Assembly (NCBI GenBank): GCA_000507305.1
Contig: DF240779.1
Location: 1-64,000 of the forward strand
DNA length: 64,000 nucleotides
Origin: Breviolum minutum Mf 1.05b.01
Lineage: Eukaryota > Sar > Dinophyceae > Suessiales > Symbiodiniaceae
Direction: 5' to 3'
Of the stretch, positions 1 to 11,506 are shown piece by piece. The notes under the pieces were generated by a model. That model saw only the letters and a list, made by a program, of their open reading frames with translations, was not told where the DNA came from and searched no databases. Position 1 is the first letter of the stretch, and every line of letters starts with the position of its first letter. The position numbers and the translations under genes were made by a program.

Positions 1-786
1 TTCCGCGGTGCGAAGGCCTTCAATCATCCCATCGGTTCGTGGAATACCTCCCAAGTGAAGGACATGAGCTACATGTTCGACGGTGCGCTGGCCTTCAATC
101 AACCCAGCGGTTCGTGGAATACCTCCCAAGTGAAGGACATGAACCACATGTTCTCCCATGCCAAGGCCTTCAATCAGGCCATCGGCTCGTGGAATACCTC
201 CCAAGTGAAGGACATGAGCTACATGTTTGACGGTGCCGAGGCCTTCAATCAGCCCATCGGATTGTGGCATACATCCCACGTGAAGGACATGAGCCACATG
301 TTCTCCCATGCCAAGGCCTTCAATCAGGCCATCGGCTCGTGGAATACCTCCCAAGTGGAGGACATGAGCCACATGTTCTCCCATGCCGAGGCCTTCAATC
401 AACCCATTGGATTGTGGCATACATCCCAAGTGGAGGACATGGGCCACATGTTCTCCCATGCCAAGGCCTTCAATCAGGCCATTGGCTCGTGGAATACCTC
501 CCAAGTGAAGGACATGAGCCACATGTTTGACGGTGCTGAGGCCTTCAATCAACCCATCCAATCGGGGGATACCTCCCAAGTGAAGAACATGGCACCCACA
601 TGTGACTGGCCACTGATTTTGGTTTGCGGTCGGTGTGTATGGTGGCTTTGGCTCATTTGCCCGCTTGGTCTTGCTGGGATGGTGGTACTTTGGCTGCTTT
701 CTGTATACGCCACCCGTGACCATGATGCACTCACAGCACTAATCATTCTTATTGGAGCATCCCAACGTATTTCATTTGAAATTTGA
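1..786 (+). CDS. BspA-like / DUF285 repeat protein, 3' part
   Basis: The frame is open from the window edge to a TGA at 784-786, so the 5' end is missing. It contains eight tandem copies of a 25-residue unit (exactly 75 bp each, positions 1-600) with the core [20 protein letters not shown]. This is the pattern of the DUF285 / bacterial surface 26-residue repeat family (PF03382, TIGR02167), found in surface proteins of bacteria and in expanded families of algae and other protists. After the last repeat the sequence changes to a hydrophobic, Trp/Leu-rich stretch (roughly residues 200-235) that could be a C-terminal membrane anchor, or could be read-through of a degraded end. Odd and even units alternate between [17 protein letters not shown] and [17 protein letters not shown] types, suggesting expansion by two-unit duplication. 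A surface or adhesion role is inferred from the family only. Confidence 0.8.
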   Translation, partial: FRGAKAFNHPIGSWNTSQVKDMSYMFDGALAFNQPSGSWNTSQVKDMNHMFSHAKAFNQAIGSWNTSQVKDMSYMFDGAEAFNQPIGLWHTSHVKDMSHMFSHAKAFNQAIGSWNTSQVEDMSHMFSHAEAFNQPIGLWHTSQVEDMGHMFSHAKAFNQAIGSWNTSQVKDMSHMFDGAEAFNQPIQSGDTSQVKNMAPTCDWPLILVCGRCVWWLWLICPLGLAGMVVLWLLSVYATRDHDALTALIILIGASQRISFEI

Positions 787-794
787 TTTTGGGT

Positions 795-865
795 GTTGGA
801 ATCTGAATTTTCGAATGTGGAATTTGGAATTTGGAATTCGTATGTTGGAATTTGGAGTTTTGGGT
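795..865. repeat. degenerate TTGGAATTTG short tandem repeat
   Basis: Imperfect tandem copies of a TTGGAATTTG-like unit lie just downstream of the DUF285 stop. No function is apparent. Confidence 0.5.
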
Positions 866-1605
866 TTTGCAACTTTTGCGCGGTTTTGGCCACTAGATAA
901 AGCAGAATCGGCTGAACACGCGGACCCGAGTCGGTTGATTTTCAAGCTCTGTATGCTTTACAATTGTAGATGCACACAAAAAAAGGGACCCACATTTTCG
1001 ACACCCTTTTTTTGGCTTGCCCGAGGTGGCAGGAGTTGTGAGGCATAGAAAAATTGAGTCGATCTATGAAAGGCTGAAGCAGCACTTGCGGGATGGAAAC
1101 TCAGGCACTTTTACATGGCACTGGGAACGGGTCTAGTTGGATGGTCATCATACCAGTGGTTTTTATCCTTGTAGTAAGCAATCTACAATATCTATATAGA
1201 AAGAGGGTAATCCAAGGTGTTGGACATATGAACCGTGGTTACAAACCACTTGCCAAGTGCGATGACCATCCAGATCTAACTTCAACTTTCAACACCTTGG
1301 GCCGGACCATCAGAGTGCGTGAAGTGCGCCAATGCAGTTTTAGGGTTTGGATGATTTTATTATTTTTCATTTCCAATCCCTCAACTTCAAAGTCTTTCTG
1401 CTGGAACGGAAAGGGAGGCAATTTGTTGGGCAAAGATGGGATTTTCATTGCAGCAAGATCCGGCCCTTGTGGCGACTGAACATTCAGAAAATATTGGAAG
1501 AGTGCAAGGAAATGACTGGTTTAAAGGTTGCAACGTAGGAAACTTGGAAGTCAGGGGATCCTTAGAAAGGGCCACGGCACGAAGTCTTGTACCCCTTCCC
1601 GGAGG
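866..1605. other. no gene recognised
   Basis: Reading frames here (for example 1093-1479) lack coding bias and splice support. No MITE of the families named below was recognised. Confidence 0.4.
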
Positions 1606-1731
1606 TGAGATCGACAGGCATCGCTCCAAGCTGCAGAAACTGGGAGTTCGAAATGCCGAACTGGAGCGTCGAATTGCCGCGATCCGCGAAGAGCAGGGTG
1701 AAATCGCTGGGGTCGGCACCTTTGAACAGCA
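1606..1731 (+). CDS. probable exon, coiled-coil segment
   Basis: The frame containing RSKLQKLGVRNAELERRIAA continues IREEQGEIAGVGTFEQQ. Third positions are rich in G/C, and the heptad-like spacing of Leu/Ile with many charged residues indicates an alpha-helical coiled coil. The borders are uncertain: acceptors CGACAG (about 1617) and CCCGGAG (about 1606) are possible, as are several GT donors after 1697. The protein is not recognised. Confidence 0.45.
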
Positions 1732-3661
1732 ATTGACAGGGTCTCAGGCCCCATATTGTTGTGGAAGAGTCTGGGTTTCAAGGAAATCAGTGTTACCTTT
1801 GTAATTTTGGATACTCCTTGTGAAAATAAACATGCACACCTCTGTCAGAGGTATAGATCACCATTCAGAACTTGAGACAAAAACCTGAGATTTACCTTAT
1901 GATATACTCTTAAAATGAACCTGGAAGAGAGCTAGAAGACTTGCAGGGTTTTGCAAAGCTTGCCTTCGAGATTTGGAGATGTGATTCTGAGATTCTTTCA
2001 GTTCTGTGATTTGGAACATAGTAACATCCATTGGACCCCAAAACCATGAAAAATGAAGGTTTTAAACCCTCAATATATGGGTCATAACCCCAAAAATGAA
2101 GGTTGTGGGTTCCCATGGATAGCTTGTTGACCTGCGATAGCTTCCGGCCAGTGTGTGAGACACAGTAGGGCGAGCTGCAAGCTGTTGAATGTGTTGGCCT
2201 TACCAACCCGCCAAGGCAGTGATATGGCATGAGGAAGTTCGTTGCAGGGCTCGTGCGCTTGATGGTACAAGGCACAGTTTTACCTCCTTAGTCAACATCA
2301 AACATCGTGGTGACATTTTTGGACATGCCAAAGTGATTCTTCCCTGGGCAAGTGCGGTACTTGGAGAGTCATCCTAATTGGCAAGCGGCTATAATAACCA
2401 TGGTTAGAAAGATTGGGTTAGTCCTGTCGTCGCTGGCTTAAGTCTACTAACCACTTCCTAATTGGGATGATTGTTCAAAAAATTGTTGAAGATCTACATG
2501 TGCCAAAAAAAAGTCAACAAGTAAGCCTACAGATGATGTACCCCCCGGAAGTTTAACATAGACCCTAAAAATAGGCCTTCCCAAAAGGAGACTCATCTTC
2601 CAACCATCATTTTTCAGGGGCTATGTTAAACTTCCAGGGTGTAAGCCTTGAAGGAAAACACTTCAGTAAACGTCACATGAAATCGATCTCACCGTTGTCA
2701 CCTTTGAACAACTGCCGCTCCGATCAGGTGGATGATACGGCAATGCAAGAGCTGAATGGAGCGTTTTTCAGAGCGTTTTGAATTTTGTCAATTTTGGTAA
2801 TTCATGGCGGGGCCAGTGTTTTTCAGCACAAGTTACACAAGTTGCAAATGTTGTTATTGTTATGGAACACATCTCTGAAAACTGGTGATGCTGGCCCCCA
2901 AACACCCCACACGCGGTTTTTTTTTTCCCACCCACACTGTGACCATGTGTGATCATTTTGATTTTGGCTGGGTCCACTGCTTCTTCGGCCCCCAAGGTGT
3001 TGAAGTGGATCATGGAAAATCTTCGGAAAAAACTGGTAGTGTGGATTTGATCATCCCCGGCACTGGATGGTTTGATGTTGAAAACATGTGGATAACATAC
3101 CCTTGTTGTGGCCAGCCCTTGAAGCTTTGAATGTGGACAGTGGACAGCAAAATTTGATGCAGTTCGGCCTGCACCTCTTCGGCACAGGCAGACCAGGAGT
3201 GTGAAGCAGGAAGGGCCAACAGAGCCCCTTTTTTCGGAACGCTGTTGAACCTTAAAAAGGTGCCTCATGGCAGCACTCAAACTTGCTTCCTTACCATCAC
3301 TCGCTCCCTTACCTCTATCAACACCATCCACCGCAATTTTTGTGTCGGGTCACTGACCCTGACCAGACCAATTTTGCGAGGATGGATGGCCAAATTTCGT
3401 GGTGCCTTACATGGAATTTCACTGCACACCCGACAACAACACGTGCGCAAAGAAAATTGTTGATGATGTTGTTGATGTTTTCATGATGTGACAGTCGGTT
3501 TTGTTTCTGGTAAAAGATCCATGGGAACCCACGTTTCCTTCATTTTTAGGGGTTCCAAAACCCATATATTGAGGGCCTAAAACCTTCATTTTTCATGGGT
3601 TAAACGGGGTCCAATGGGATAGGAATAGTGAAATCTGCAAGCTGATCCTTTTGGCTCGCAG
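1732..3661. other. mostly non-coding; one MITE-E copy
   Basis: A possible small exon lies near 2212-2274 (frame IWHEEVRCRARALDGTR after an AAGGCAG acceptor), but another frame is equally open. A second weak candidate lies near 3185-3230. The clear element is the MITE at 2541-2641. The minus-strand 187-aa frame at 2768-3331 shows no coding bias. Confidence 0.4.
2541..2641. mobile_element. MITE family E (TA-flanked, Stowaway-like)
   Basis: About 100 bp between TA (2539-2540) and TA (2642-2643). The inverted ends read CCCCCCGGAAGTTTAACATA and, on the opposite strand at the other end, CACCCTGGAAGTTTAACATA. An inner inverted repeat around AAAAGGA/TCTTCCAACCATC is typical of the family. The commonest end in the window is CACCCCTGAAAACTAACATG. 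The TA target duplication and short length fit a non-autonomous Tc1/mariner-type element. Less well delimited copies lie near 7813-7911, 7999-8112, 9068-9163, 22368-22445, 27725-27805, 31432-31525, 32780-32845, 54059-54143, 54915-55008 and 62137-62217. Confidence 0.85.
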
Positions 3662-3949
3662 CTCCGGTGTGGGCCATGATGCCATGAATGCGGAGAAGGC
3701 GGGGTGGACGGGTGGTGTGTTTGTGTGTTGATGGAATCCGGCTGGTGCAGGATTTGTTTCAACAGTATATGGGTACCATATTTGCAAACGTTTTTTTTCT
3801 TGGCAGATCTTTGTCCTTCAAATCGGACATGCTTCGTTGTCGACATGTGTCCGCCCCGCATGGAACCTGTGATTCAGCCGCCGTGGCTCCGTCGAAGGCC
3901 AAGGTCTTTATGGATTTCGACATTTCGAGCCTCGATTCGAACCTCAAGA
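3662..3949 (+). CDS. two chained exons, unidentified protein
   Basis: Exon 3662-3711 follows TTGGCTCGCAG and reads SGVGHDAMNAEKAGWT. Exon 3878-3949 follows GTGATTCAG and reads AVAPSKAKVFMDFDISSL and onward. The first leaves one base and the second supplies two, so the junction is in phase. The string KAKVFMDFDI resembles the start of a cyclophilin beta-barrel, but what follows does not continue as cyclophilin, so I do not name it. The 3' border (donor at 3950) is tentative. Confidence 0.5.
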
Positions 3950-4718
3950 GTGGCCGGAGCGAGAGATGTGGGGCAGGATGTTGGTTCGGGAAAAAACCTT
4001 GCTGCTGAACGAAAACTGGAATCCATGTCCAGTTTCCTTTTTTTTCTTGCAAAACGAAATCCGAAAGGATGTGTGTTTTACGAAGCTTTGTCAACAGTGA
4101 CAGTGACTTAGTTTTCTTTTTAAAACCGCCTTCCGAAAAATAAGTACAGTAATATTCGTAAAGGGTAAACCCCCCGAAGAAAAAGTACCAATGCAAAGGC
4201 TGTCCTTTTTCCTCCCCCCACAAAATCGTATTTCCATCTTTTTGTTTTGTGAACGGTGGATCCCTTTTTGTGTTGAATATACCTCAACGAATGGAATCCA
4301 AATTCGTTTCGGTGCCCAGTTGTTTCAAGGTTCTCAAAATAAACATGAAACAAAAAACCACGCCTTGCAAAAAAAACGTGAAGTTTCTTGGTGTTTTCTC
4401 GTTTTTCTGAGTCTTTTCAATGAAGAGTTGCTGATTTCACTCTGTTTTCAAGCTCAGCCTTCAGAGCTTTTTTGCAACGGTTGAGGTCATTTTGAGGATC
4501 TTTTTCCGATCAAATCATCGAATCATAATTCTTCTAAAACTTGCACAGGTCCTAAAATTGCGCCGCCTGCCGCGCCTTTTTTGGACCAAAAACGATCGCG
4601 TTTCAACGCCTTCGTCTTTCGTTGGAAAAGAATTCAAGTCTTGACACCTGGAACCAAAAATCCATCCCAAGACGGTGCTTCTTCCAAACTAAGGGCGGGT
4701 GACGGTGCTGATGCTCAG

Positions 4719-4782
4719 ATCGTTGGGCGGATGGATTTCCGGAGCAACCACCGGTGGACGTGGAGGATGGTTCGATCCATGG
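4719..4782 (+). CDS. internal exon, unidentified
   Basis: Acceptor GATGCTCAG and donor GG/GTCAAA bracket a high-GC3 frame that reads IVGRMDFRSNHRWTWRMVRS. It begins in phase 0 and leaves one base. It may belong with the exons at 3662-3949, but an in-phase link is missing. Confidence 0.5.
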
Positions 4783-5703
4783 GTCAAAATGATCCTTCCA
4801 AATCAAAGTTGGCACAACAAAAAGCATTTTTTTTTGTTGTGTGTGTTTTGTGGGCCCAAGATTAAAAAAATGGATTTAACATTTAGAAAAAAAATGAAGT
4901 AGATTTTGGGTTGTCCCCCTGCCCAGTTACAGTCACCACCAGCCACCAGGACTACGATATTTTTTGTAGGGGATCCCGCTGAAAAACTTCATTTGCCACT
5001 ATTACTGGGAGGCATTCCTTCAAATGTACGTTGCACTACGGTCCCAATGGCTGGAAAATGCTTTATCCCAAGTTGCCGTCCAAGCAGTGTACACATATAT
5101 AGGCTGTCCCAAAGAATATCAATAGGTTCCGCATGACTTCTGTTTTTCTTTCAATAAAGATGATATCATGCAAATTGAAATTCTGAGAAACTCAGCTTCT
5201 GCCCCCCCCAAAAAAAGTCGGGGGGGGAAAACTTCGATGAAGTGGGAAGTTCGAAGCAGCTGCAGATTCTTGTGGATGAAGTTTTAAGAAAATTTTGCGG
5301 GCTTGGAGAAGAAATCCTGCACCAACTGAGATGTATAAAACCCTTTAAATAATGAGATAAACTACCAACCTCAACTGGTTAGCAGGATTTCAGCCATCAA
5401 CAGTATGTATAAGGGTTCCGCAATTGGACACTTAGCTCACTACTACTAGGAGTCTTGTAATATGCTTCTGACCTCAAATCTTCACCGAAAAATCTTCCAA
5501 TTGCCTCAAACTGGACTACACTCCGGGAAACAACTAACATAGCCTGGCTGAAAAATTGGGACCCTGCGTGGCTTGAGTCGATTTGAGTCGATGTATTTCC
5601 GCTTGGAAAAAAGGGGGAAAAATGGCAGCTACAACTTCCCCACTCCCCCAACTCTCCAGGAGTATCATGATCATGAAACGATCGATAGGTAAGGCATGAA
5701 TAT

Positions 5704-5812
5704 ATGGGTGTTTCCAAAAATAGGGGTACCCCCAAAACACCCCAAAATGATCATTTTTAGTAGGAAAACCCATGGTTGTTGGGTACCACCATTTAAGGAA
5801 ACACCCATATGC
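5704..5812. mobile_element. MITE family K
   Basis: Inverted ends TGGGTGTTTCCAAAAATAGG / GGAAACACCCA lie between TA dinucleotides, with a GGGGTACCCC-type inner repeat. Other copies: about 33905-34015, 38592-38694, 44817-44885 (5' half) and 54780-54898. Confidence 0.75.
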
Positions 5813-6716
5813 TCGAGTTTTTTGAGGACTCTGGCTAAACAAGAAATGGATGCTTTTCCAAAATAGACCAATTTGAGAAACTGTACAAAAATTGTAGATT
5901 CAGGACTTGTTGTGGATTGATGGTTGATAGCCGCCAAGGCGTTGTCCGGAGTGACACCCCTCGACTGCGATTAGAGGAGGGAGACTTTTGTGTGGTGTTT
6001 GAGGGAGTTTTGGAATTGTTGGAAATGCCATCAGGTGAAAACTGGAAATGTGGAAATGGGTGAGTAACGGTTAGTATCCCCCGAAAAGGATGCGACCTTT
6101 CAGTTTGGGGATACCACTTGAAGTTGTTTGTGGTTTTTCCATGTTGTGAAGGTTTTGTTCTGGATTTGGAGGGTAGGTTCCCCCTCGCTCTGGGGCAATA
6201 TAGCATACCGATCCAGGAAAGAAGTCGTCCTTGCACCAGAGTTGGGTTCTAAACGCTTCTGTGAGCAGGATTCAAAAACCCTGATTGAACCACCGTTTTG
6301 TTAAGTAGGGGTTTATCGGAACCACCATTTTTTGAATGTTGGTTGACTTCCAGGGGAAGGGTAAGAAGAGTTGATTATACTGCACGCAGTACTGCGAGAA
6401 TCGCAACTTCTCATGATAAAGGGTTGCTATCGTCCCTGTAAACCGGAATTTGAAGCTGTGTCCATTACATCCATGCCAATGATGTGTAGATCATCAACCA
6501 ACAGGAATATTTTTCTACGCATCCATAAAATGTCTATTTTCTGTGAACAAAGGGAGGACCCTTCCACATTGCAACTAACCTGAATGCATATGGTACCCTT
6601 TTTTTCCTCCCACAACTGTTCTCTACATTTGTCTCCTAGTCCCTTGCGGTTGTTTGGAACAAATGGCGGTTGCTTTTGCAAAAGTTCTTAGTTCCTCAAC
6701 TGTTCTCAGTTCTATA

Positions 6717-6826
6717 CTCCCCCGAAGTTTAACATAGAACCTGAAAATCAGCCCCTGGAAGTTCGGAGATTCCGGCCTTGGTTTCCCCATCATTTTCAGG
6801 TTCCAGCCGATAAAATTTCGGGGGTG
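6717..6826. mobile_element. MITE family E
   Basis: TA at 6715-6716 and 6827-6828. Ends CTCCCCCGAAGTTTAACATA and the complement of AAATTTCGGGGGTG. Confidence 0.75.
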
Positions 6827-7192
6827 TACCGTCCTTTATCTCCCAGTTTTTCGTCAAAAGTTTTCGTCCAATGTCGAAAACGGGTCTCATCCTTGCAGAC
6901 TCTGCCCTCGGGCGAGGGGTTTTATGTGCTACGCCAATTTTGCATAGAATCCTGGTTGATTCTTCAATGAGCCCCGATAAAAGAATCCGAAGCATGAGAA
7001 CATACTGTGGGTTTTTTCAGAAGTCCGGACTGCAGCATATGAATCCATATGATAAACATCATCATTTATCATTATTTACAAGGTTTTATACATCCCAGGT
7101 GGTTGTTTGGGACTTCTTTCAACAGTAGTAAGCCTGACTGTTTTCGAAACAACAACAAAACAATTCCAAGGTAACCGGCACCGGCTGGCCAG

Positions 7193-7238
7193 GAAGCGCT
7201 CGAAACGTTTTTGAGCCGCCTCCCTTCCTGGCGTGGAG
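7193..7238 (+). CDS. small exon, unidentified
   Basis: Acceptor GGCTGGCCAG, donor GGAG/GTGGGG; frame EALETFLSRLPSWR. It starts in phase 0 and leaves one base. A second frame through the same bases (VTGTGWPGSARNVFEPPPF) is also open and GC3-rich, so the frame is uncertain. Confidence 0.4.
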
Positions 7239-8168
7239 GTGGGGGGAAGTTCTTTTTTTTGGGGGTTATAAATCAAGAAAAGGTAAGGGTGCCGGAAACT
7301 CTGCTTGGAAGGGTGGTTGCAAATTCCACATTTATATTCTTATTACAACCGGGGTTTAGTAGGTTTATGCCATATATCCTGTTTACAACTGCTGAGGCCC
7401 TGAAGGAAGGCTTCTTTTGCACCATTTGCAGCAGGGGAAGCAAAAACTCATTGAGCTACCTTTCAATAATAGGGTAGTTGTTTCTGGGAGCTGCCAGGAA
7501 AAAGTCGCACGAATCTGAGTGGTCGGTTTGTCACATGATCCGAAGAAAGTAATAAGTTGACCGGATGCAAAAAACACGACTTTCTTCCTACCTCAAGTCA
7601 TATATGTTTTTTGCATTTGAATATATATATATATATAATATTATATGTATATAATCTGCAAAAACAATGCAGGTATTTTTCTGATATCACCAAACAGCCT
7701 TGTTACGTGTCTGCAGGATCTCTATCCAAAAGGATATCTCCTTAAAAGAAATCCCTTTCGACTTGGATTTTTTTTCTTTAAAGGTATATCTTCCTGAAAT
7801 CAAATAACATATGCCCTCCCCAAGTTTAACATGGAACCTACAAATGATGGAGTTTCTCCAAGTTTGGAATCTCCTTTTGGTGCCATGCTGCAAGTTCCAG
7901 GTTAAACTTTGGGTCCGGATATCTTCATTCTAAATATCTATATCACTATCTTCATTTCAGGTAGAAATATCCTCAAATATATGGTATATAATTATATGCC
8001 CCCCTGAAAACCAACGAATGTCCCCTAAAAATCAATGGGTGTTTCAGATGTATTTCCTATTGAAAATTTTCCGACTTTTTTAGGGGACATTCGTTAATTC
8101 TCAGGGGAGTGTAATGGTTGAAATCTAAATCTCCTTCCCCTTCCGAAAATTCCCACGAGAAACGCCAG
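7239..8168. other. non-coding; TA microsatellite and two MITE-E copies
   Basis: A short (TA)n run lies at 7621-7638. Family E copies lie at about 7813-7911 and 7999-8112. No exon was recognised. Confidence 0.5.
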
Positions 8169-8224
8169 GTCAGCGGGAGAATGGTCGGCACGCTAGCGAG
8201 TCGCCGGAGCGGCATCGGGTCGAG
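8169..8224 (+). CDS. small exon, unidentified
   Basis: Acceptor AAACGCCAG, donor TCGAG/GTGGTT. Frame VSGRMVGTLASRRSGIGS in a distinctly GC-rich patch between AT-rich MITEs. Starts phase 0, leaves two bases. Confidence 0.4.
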
Positions 8225-9337
8225 GTGGTTTAGGGGACGGTGGAACCAAGCAACCAGCCGGTTGGGAGGTCACCGACCCCAATTTTGCTAGTGAGTTTTT
8301 AGTACCCAAAAATGGCGGTTTCAACTAATTCAGGTTTTTTGGGATTTACTACAAAAAAATTGCCAAGGGGTATCACCGTTGATTTTTCCGAAACTTGGAG
8401 GATGAGAGTAGTAAATCACCCATTCTACCAACCTGAAGCACCAGTGTTTTTTCCGCGTCATAACAGTTGGGTTCTATTCTCGCAATGACCTTTCAAGAGG
8501 TGATTTGTTTTGAGAGCCATCGGGCCATGAAATCACATGATTTACAGGGCATTTAAGGCCCCTGGCAATTCTGCTGGTGACCTTTTTGGGATGGTTAAGT
8601 GACCCTTTGAATAGTTGTTGGTGACCTCCAAATAGGGGATCAAGTTGGGTCACGGCTGTTTCATCACCTGGCCCATCGGCCCATCATTTTTTGTGAGTGT
8701 CAGATTGTGTGACCATCAACAATAAGACATGTGGAAAGTTGGTCTTACTTTTAACCAGTAGGATGAAACCAAGATAGTGTGGATGGAAGAACTCTGGCTG
8801 CATGAGTTGAAGAGGTAGCTTCTCTCAGCATGGACGTTTGGTTTTGATATACTGTATTCCTTTTTGGGTGAAATCATCATCCCCAAATTATGCTTGGGAA
8901 ATTGGCTTCCCCCTTCAAAACAAGCATACAAGACCGGTCCAACAAGTCGTGAAATCCTCCCACGCGGAATCAAAAAGGAATCAGCAAAATTTTGATTCGG
9001 CGGATTCTTAGTAACCATATTTTCCGCGCGGATTTGATTTTTGGCAAAAAAAACCCGAGTCAACAAACCAATGTCCCCTATTAAAAGGGGTCCCCGGACT
9101 CAAAAGGAAAGGATCCTCTTCCAACCCTATCTTTTAGGGGACATGTTAGTTTTCGGGGGTGTAGATATTTTTTACCATGGCGGCAGTCTTTGATTGGTTT
9201 CTAGAACTTCACCATTCTTGAAGATCACCTGATAGTATATCAACCTCCAACCCTTTTCTCCCTAAAAATGGGTTGGTTGTATCTTAAAATTCGACCCATC
9301 TAAGGCTCTTCAAAAATGCCGTGTTGTTTTTTTGCAG
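8225..9337. other. non-coding; MITE-C and MITE-E copies
   Basis: A reverse-oriented MITE-C lies at about 8560-8645 and a MITE-E at about 9068-9163. No coding frame has support. Confidence 0.45.
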
Positions 9338-9573
9338 TTCGCGAACATTTGGGGGGAAACAAATCCAGAGTTTTCCAGGGTCAAAGGGGGGGGCACGTCA
9401 AGCAACCACACCAAACAAGTTGATGGCAAACATTTTCTGGAACCTGGAACCCCTTGCCCCTGCAGTTTCAGGAGAAGAAGGTCTGGGGGCCCAAGCCCAA
9501 AATCCGCCATGGGATGACTCGACGCAGTTGTGTGTTTTCTGCCATCGGAAAAGGGAGATTTTCGCAGTTTAAG
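9338..9573 (+). CDS. two exons with an 86-nt intron, unidentified protein
   Basis: Exon 9338-9379 follows the strong acceptor TTTTTTTGCAG and reads FANIWGETNPEFSR. After a GT-AG intron (9380-9465), exon 9466-9573 follows TTGCCCCTGCAG and reads FQEKKVWGPKPKIRHGMTRR then SCVFSAIGKGRFSQFK, ending at AAG/GTTTGA. Both exons start and end in phase 0. The second is very basic and GC3-rich. The protein is not recognised, but the double exon with a clean short intron is good evidence of a gene. Confidence 0.65.
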
Positions 9574-9781
9574 GTTTGAAATCAACATATTTTTTTTCCA
9601 GTGCATTGCTCAAGTTGGTGTTGGTCAATGTTCATCAGTTTTAACTAACATAGCTGGCTGAAAATTGGACCCGGCTTGAAGATATATTTCCTATTAAAAA
9701 TATCTAAAAATGGGGATATTCCAGCCAGCTATGTTGGTTTACCAGAGGGTAGCATGTTTCATTTTTCAATTTGGTGGGAAC

Positions 9782-9847
9782 ATGACACTGCCTGAGCCCC
9801 GGGAACATGAACGAGTCACTCGCGGTCCTTTCGATTGGACCGGCTGA
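9782..9847 (+). CDS. possible exon, low support
   Basis: Frame MTLPEPREHERVTRGPFDWT to a TGA at 9845-9847, with high GC3. There is no good acceptor nearby, although the frame stays open upstream to a TAG/ at about 9751. The minus strand is also open (138 aa) but looks like a shadow. Confidence 0.3.
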   Translation: MTLPEPREHERVTRGPFDWTG

Positions 9848-10500
9848 GTCGGGGGTTTTGAAAGGTTGAGGGTTTTTCGGTTGGAGCTTTCCAAGTGGAA
9901 ATCCAAAACAACACTCCCGGCCGGCAACAAATACTGTAGGTTTTTTAGTTTAGTGAAAGCCTGTGGTTTTGGAAGGGTGGATGATGCCATCATGAATCTG
10001 GAAGATCTTTTCTTGAGAAAACTATCCTGAAGTTTTGTTGGAAGGTGGAATTGATTCCTTTCCCTCCAAAACGAAACTGTACAAAATGAAATTGTACCAT
10101 ACTCCACCCTCCCAAAGTTTAACATGGAACCTGAAAATGATGATTTCCAAGTTTGCAATCTGCCCTTCCAGTGTGATACCAAAATGGAAGATAAGATATA
10201 AGTGCATCAATACCTATATCATACATCTTTCATTAAATGTATCGTTATTGTACATTCCTTTCTTACAAACATGATTCCGCACATAATTGGAATTTTTACT
10301 TGAACTTGTATGTAACCAATTCTGTTACTGTTTGTATACTTTTGGTTGTACTCACTTACTAGTACTAGGTGGTGGTCTTCAAATATTCTTTGAATTTTCA
10401 TCCCAATCCTTCAGGGAAGTGATCCAAAAATGACGCCCTGGAAGTTCAAAGGTCATAGATTTAATGGTTTTTCCGAAAAGACCATTGTTTTAGTACAAGG

Positions 10501-10632
10501 TGGGCCCCGATGCAGTTCTAAATGGAGTTATAACCCCTATAAATGGCCGAAAATAAATGGCTAACTGCTCTTATTTCACCCTAGATATAGGAGTTATAAA
10601 CTCAGTTATAACTGGTAGGGGGCCCACCTTGT
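10501..10632. mobile_element. MITE family J
   Basis: Ends CAAGGTGGGCCCC and GGGCCCACCTTG next to TA, with inner GGAGTTATAAC repeats. Other copies: 20555-20695, about 27845-27945, 39925-40015 (partial), 44430-44510 and 60118-60245. Confidence 0.75.
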
Positions 10633-10905
10633 AGGGATTTATAATCAACAACGTGAGGGGGCTATTTTTTACATGGTCGGCTTGACTTCCAGGGTATATT
10701 GATACATACAAACCTATCTAACTGACCTCTAATTTTGAAGGTCAACCCTCCAAAAGAAGGCCCTTTTACTCCAATCGAAACAGGCGCCCCATTTGGGTTT
10801 GTTTTCAGGTACATATATCTCTAACCCCCATTTGTAGGGGTGCGGTTCAACCCCTTACCAAATGGCTTATATAAATGGCTTATAAATGGGGTTTTGTACC
10901 ACTTA

Positions 10906-10999
10906 CACTCCCTGAAACTAACAGCTCGCACCTAAAAATGATGGTATCTCCGAGATTCCAGGGGGTTATTTTCAGGTGCCATGTTAGTTTCAGGGAGGG
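10906..10999. mobile_element. MITE family E, upstream of RS exon
   Basis: TA at 10904-10905 and 11000-11001. Ends CACTCCCTGAAACTAACAGC and the complement of TTAGTTTCAGGGAGGG. It lies 67 bp upstream of the exon at 11067. Confidence 0.8.
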
Positions 11000-11066
11000 T
11001 ACGAATCCTGGGATGATCCTCCAAGAGGTGGTTTCAGCCGTCCTTGTCGTAACGCCTTTCTCCCAG

Positions 11067-11145
11067 GACCGCTCCCGGAGCCGGGATCGACGAAGGCCAT
11101 CGCCGGTGCCCGTGAAATCCAGGCGCCGCCAACGTCGAAATCCTG
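11067..11145 (+). CDS. exon encoding an RS-rich segment
   Basis: Acceptor CTTTCTCCCAG; frame DRSRSRDRRRPSPVPVKSRR followed by RQRRNP, then a donor CCTG/GTGGTT. Alternating Arg/Ser with Pro is typical of RS domains in SR-type splicing factors and related nuclear proteins, which bind partner RS domains and are regulated by phosphorylation. No RRM is seen in the window, so the family assignment rests on composition alone. Starts phase 0, leaves one base. Confidence 0.55.
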
Positions 11146-11403
11146 GTGGTTCAAAAACGGGATCCTTATAAAGGGGGATACATTCATACCACCTTTAATG
11201 ACCAGGAATCCTTATAATGGGTACAAAGGGGTTGATGACCATCCCCTACTTCTGGTTGTTGTTTTTTTAAAATGGTACTGGTTGTTTTACCTACAATTTA
11301 GGTTATTTTTTCATGGTAGATGTAGGTAAATATGCCATAAAAGGGATGCTATGGGATACACTGGTTGTTTGAAAACGGGATCCTTATGTCATGTTTTATG
11401 ATA

Positions 11404-11506
11404 CACCCCACAAGATTAAGATGGAACATAATCATGGAGGTATGGTTCAGATCATTTTGCTTTCTGAATGGGTGATTTGTAGGTTCCATGTTAATCTTCC
11501 AGGGTG
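11404..11506. mobile_element. MITE family E (divergent)
   Basis: TA at 11402-11403 and 11507-11508. Ends CACCCCACAAGATTAAGATG and the complement of TTAATCTTCCAGGGTG. Confidence 0.7.

Larger units (their letters stand above)
4783..7192. other. intronic/intergenic, MITE-rich
   Basis: Holds MITE-H (about 4917-5010), a partial MITE-B (about 5330-5402), MITE-K (about 5704-5812) and MITE-E (6717-6826). There is a weak exon candidate at 6171-6221 (frame FPLALGQYSIPIQERSRP). Another starts at 6897 after CATCCTTGCAG, where two frames, TLPSGEGFYVLRQFC and DSALGRGVLCATPIL, are both open. Confidence 0.45.
9848..11066. other. intronic/intergenic, MITE-rich
   Basis: Contains MITE-J (10501-10632), a MITE-I copy (about 10692-10810) and MITE-E (10906-10999), plus AT-rich unique sequence. 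Confidence 0.5.
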
